DNA of 64,000 nt from Neopestalotiopsis rosae (taxonomy: Eukaryota; Ascomycota; Sordariomycetes; Amphisphaeriales; Sporocadaceae). Below the pieces are notes generated by a model that saw nothing but the letters and a program-made list of their open reading frames with translations, had not been told where the DNA came from and did not search any database. This document shows, piece after piece, positions 62,573 to 64,000 of the stretch (position 1 is the first letter of the stretch; every line of letters begins with the position of its first letter). Location: the NCBI GenBank assembly GCA_023078685.1, contig JALGAS010000001.1:5704001-5768000 (forward strand), in the 5' to 3' direction. The position numbers and the translations under genes were made by a program.

Positions 62573-64000
62573 AGGGCAAGAGAATGAGATGCCGAAGAAC
62601 GTTGAAGGTGTGCTGTGTTTACTCGGTCTTGATTATGTCAATTACAGTACTTTGTTGTCCTTCCATATGAGTGTCTGCATTTGTAATAGACCGGGTTCAA
62701 AGTTAGATTATGTTCCGGCGTGCAAACATAACATAAAGATAGTCAAATTCATTCCAGATTGCCACTACGGGCAGGTGATAGCCAAGCTTTCACATCGTGT
62801 TATTCCGCTTGACGGATGATATGCGTCGCTCCTCGCGACTTGAGACGATCGCGACGCATCATGCCCTCTTATCGGCAACGTCGGGCATTCGGCTACCCGT
62901 CCGTGCCTTGAGCGCTTGCGAGTCTACACAGTAGTGTGCGAGTTGGTCAGAAGCGGCCGACTTGTCAATCAAACATGCCGGGGTAATAGAATTGCGTCTG
63001 ACACGCCGACCAATGAATGATCCTATGCTTTTACTTTGTTGCTTTTAACTCAAAAAATGTCCGTGTGTACTCCGGGGTATGGGAAATCACAAGGGAATAA
63101 ATTTAGAAGCATACCCAAGTAGCTGGTAGTTCATTGGGAAGAGCTTCTCAACAAAGACAGAAAAGTACTACATGTGTAAGAAGGGGTCATCCAGTTGGCA
63201 ATGATCCACAGCTTCTATTCAGACGACGATCTTCGGCCGCATAATGGTAGATCGGTACTCAATGTGTTAGACAGAACCACTACAGTGGGACTATCAGTGA
63301 GGGCAAATTGCCGTTTTTGGTAATTTTGGCCCCCAAAAGGGCTGTCTCAGGAGGGAAACCCTCTCCCGGAGGAGGGCCGATGAGGGCCGTGAGGGTATTC
63401 TGGAGGGCAATTGGAGGGCAATTGGAGGGATCCCCTGATTTTAGAGGGTGTTTCGAGGGCGTCGGGAGGGACGGTCCCTTTGAGCGCGACAAAGGCGGGT
63501 GTCTGGTGCTATTACATGGCGTCAAAGAGGGTATCTAGAACTAACACGAATAGATGCAGCTCTAACTCTATTTGTACCGGGAATTGCAGTATTTATTAAG
63601 TGTAATAGACTGAGAATTAAGAATTGAGCCCAGCCATTTATTCAAGCGATCCATTTCTACCTTGCGGTGCTGCCCTCCCCCGACTGCAGCGGGCTGGGGG
63701 CGCACTGACTGACTGCAGCAGTCGGTGCCCGCCGTGAGGTAGAATCAAGCGCCGAAATGGGATTTCCCAGCGCGATCGCATTTCACAGATCGCACCACAA
63801 AATCCAACAGAGTGCGAAAACAGCTACAAAAACAACAACAAACAAGCAATACAATTTGTCAGATAAATGGCTGATATTCACCCATCGTTATCGTCAGATT
63901 ACTACATACCTACCTAAACATTGATTGAGATGACCCTTCCTCTCAACGTGTGATCAGGCCTGGCCAGCTGGATCGCGCGTTTCTGAGGAAGCTCTTCTTA
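62573..64000. other. right-hand end, no gene seen
   Basis: About 1.4 kb of non-coding-looking sequence. It holds a GGAGGG-rich patch with a tandem 11-mer (about 63400-63432) and an imperfect inverted repeat (63655-63745). No gene is supported. Confidence 0.5.
63655..63745. repeat. imperfect inverted repeat, about 90 bp
   Basis: TTCTACCTTGCGG on the left pairs with the complement of CCGTGAGGTAGAA on the right; inner blocks CCGACTGCAGC and GCAGCAGTCGG also pair. It could form a cruciform or mark the ends of a tiny relic element. Its function is unknown. Confidence 0.45.

Overview
The window looks like nuclear DNA of a filamentous ascomycete (Pezizomycotina, probably Sordariomycetes). Genes are dense and carry short introns of about 45-90 nt with GTAAGT-type donors. 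The contents fit: a catalase-peroxidase, a CFEM protein, a CBM18 protein, a fungal NACHT/ankyrin protein, Zn2Cys6 regulator, MFS and FAD-monooxygenase genes, and secreted PL3 and GH15 enzymes. No tRNA, rRNA or CRISPR was seen. Intron positions were worked out by hand from splice motifs and frame closure, and each full model given here closes in frame.

Left part (1-17000): a small chromodomain-like protein; a 67-aa hydrophilic protein; an unusual 346-aa intracellular protein made of 13 ACPGCT units; a secreted CBM18 protein; a long gene-poor stretch; katG; a CFEM protein with a Met/Leu/Asn-rich repeat tail; and a 2-oxoglutarate/Fe(II) oxygenase.

Centre (17000-30400): a diverged inverted-repeat element of about 480 bp; a large NLR-type gene (8 exons, 1446 aa) with a conserved fungal N-terminal domain, NACHT, zinc fingers, ankyrin-like segments and a C-terminal array of (V/I/L)DL(T/S) motifs spaced exactly 9 residues apart that resemble SUMO-interacting motifs; a SNF2-type helicase transcribed divergently from it, with a 159-nt pure pyrimidine tract and a doubtful middle part; and a SEL1-repeat chitin-synthase activator (SKT5/CHS4) whose last intron splits its CAAX prenylation box.

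Right part (34000-64000): housekeeping genes RPN12, alpha-COP and UDP-glucose:glycoprotein glucosyltransferase (the last two divergent, both secretory pathway); a LRR-like protein; a compact Zn2Cys6 regulator / FAD monooxygenase / MFS exporter module; a 4-kb gene-poor stretch with an AG microsatellite; and two secreted carbohydrate enzymes (PL3 pectate lyase, GH15 glucoamylase).

The best candidates for something undescribed are the ACPGCT-repeat protein and the NLR with the tandem motif tail, followed by the CFEM-tail protein and the splice-gated CAAX of the chitin-synthase activator.
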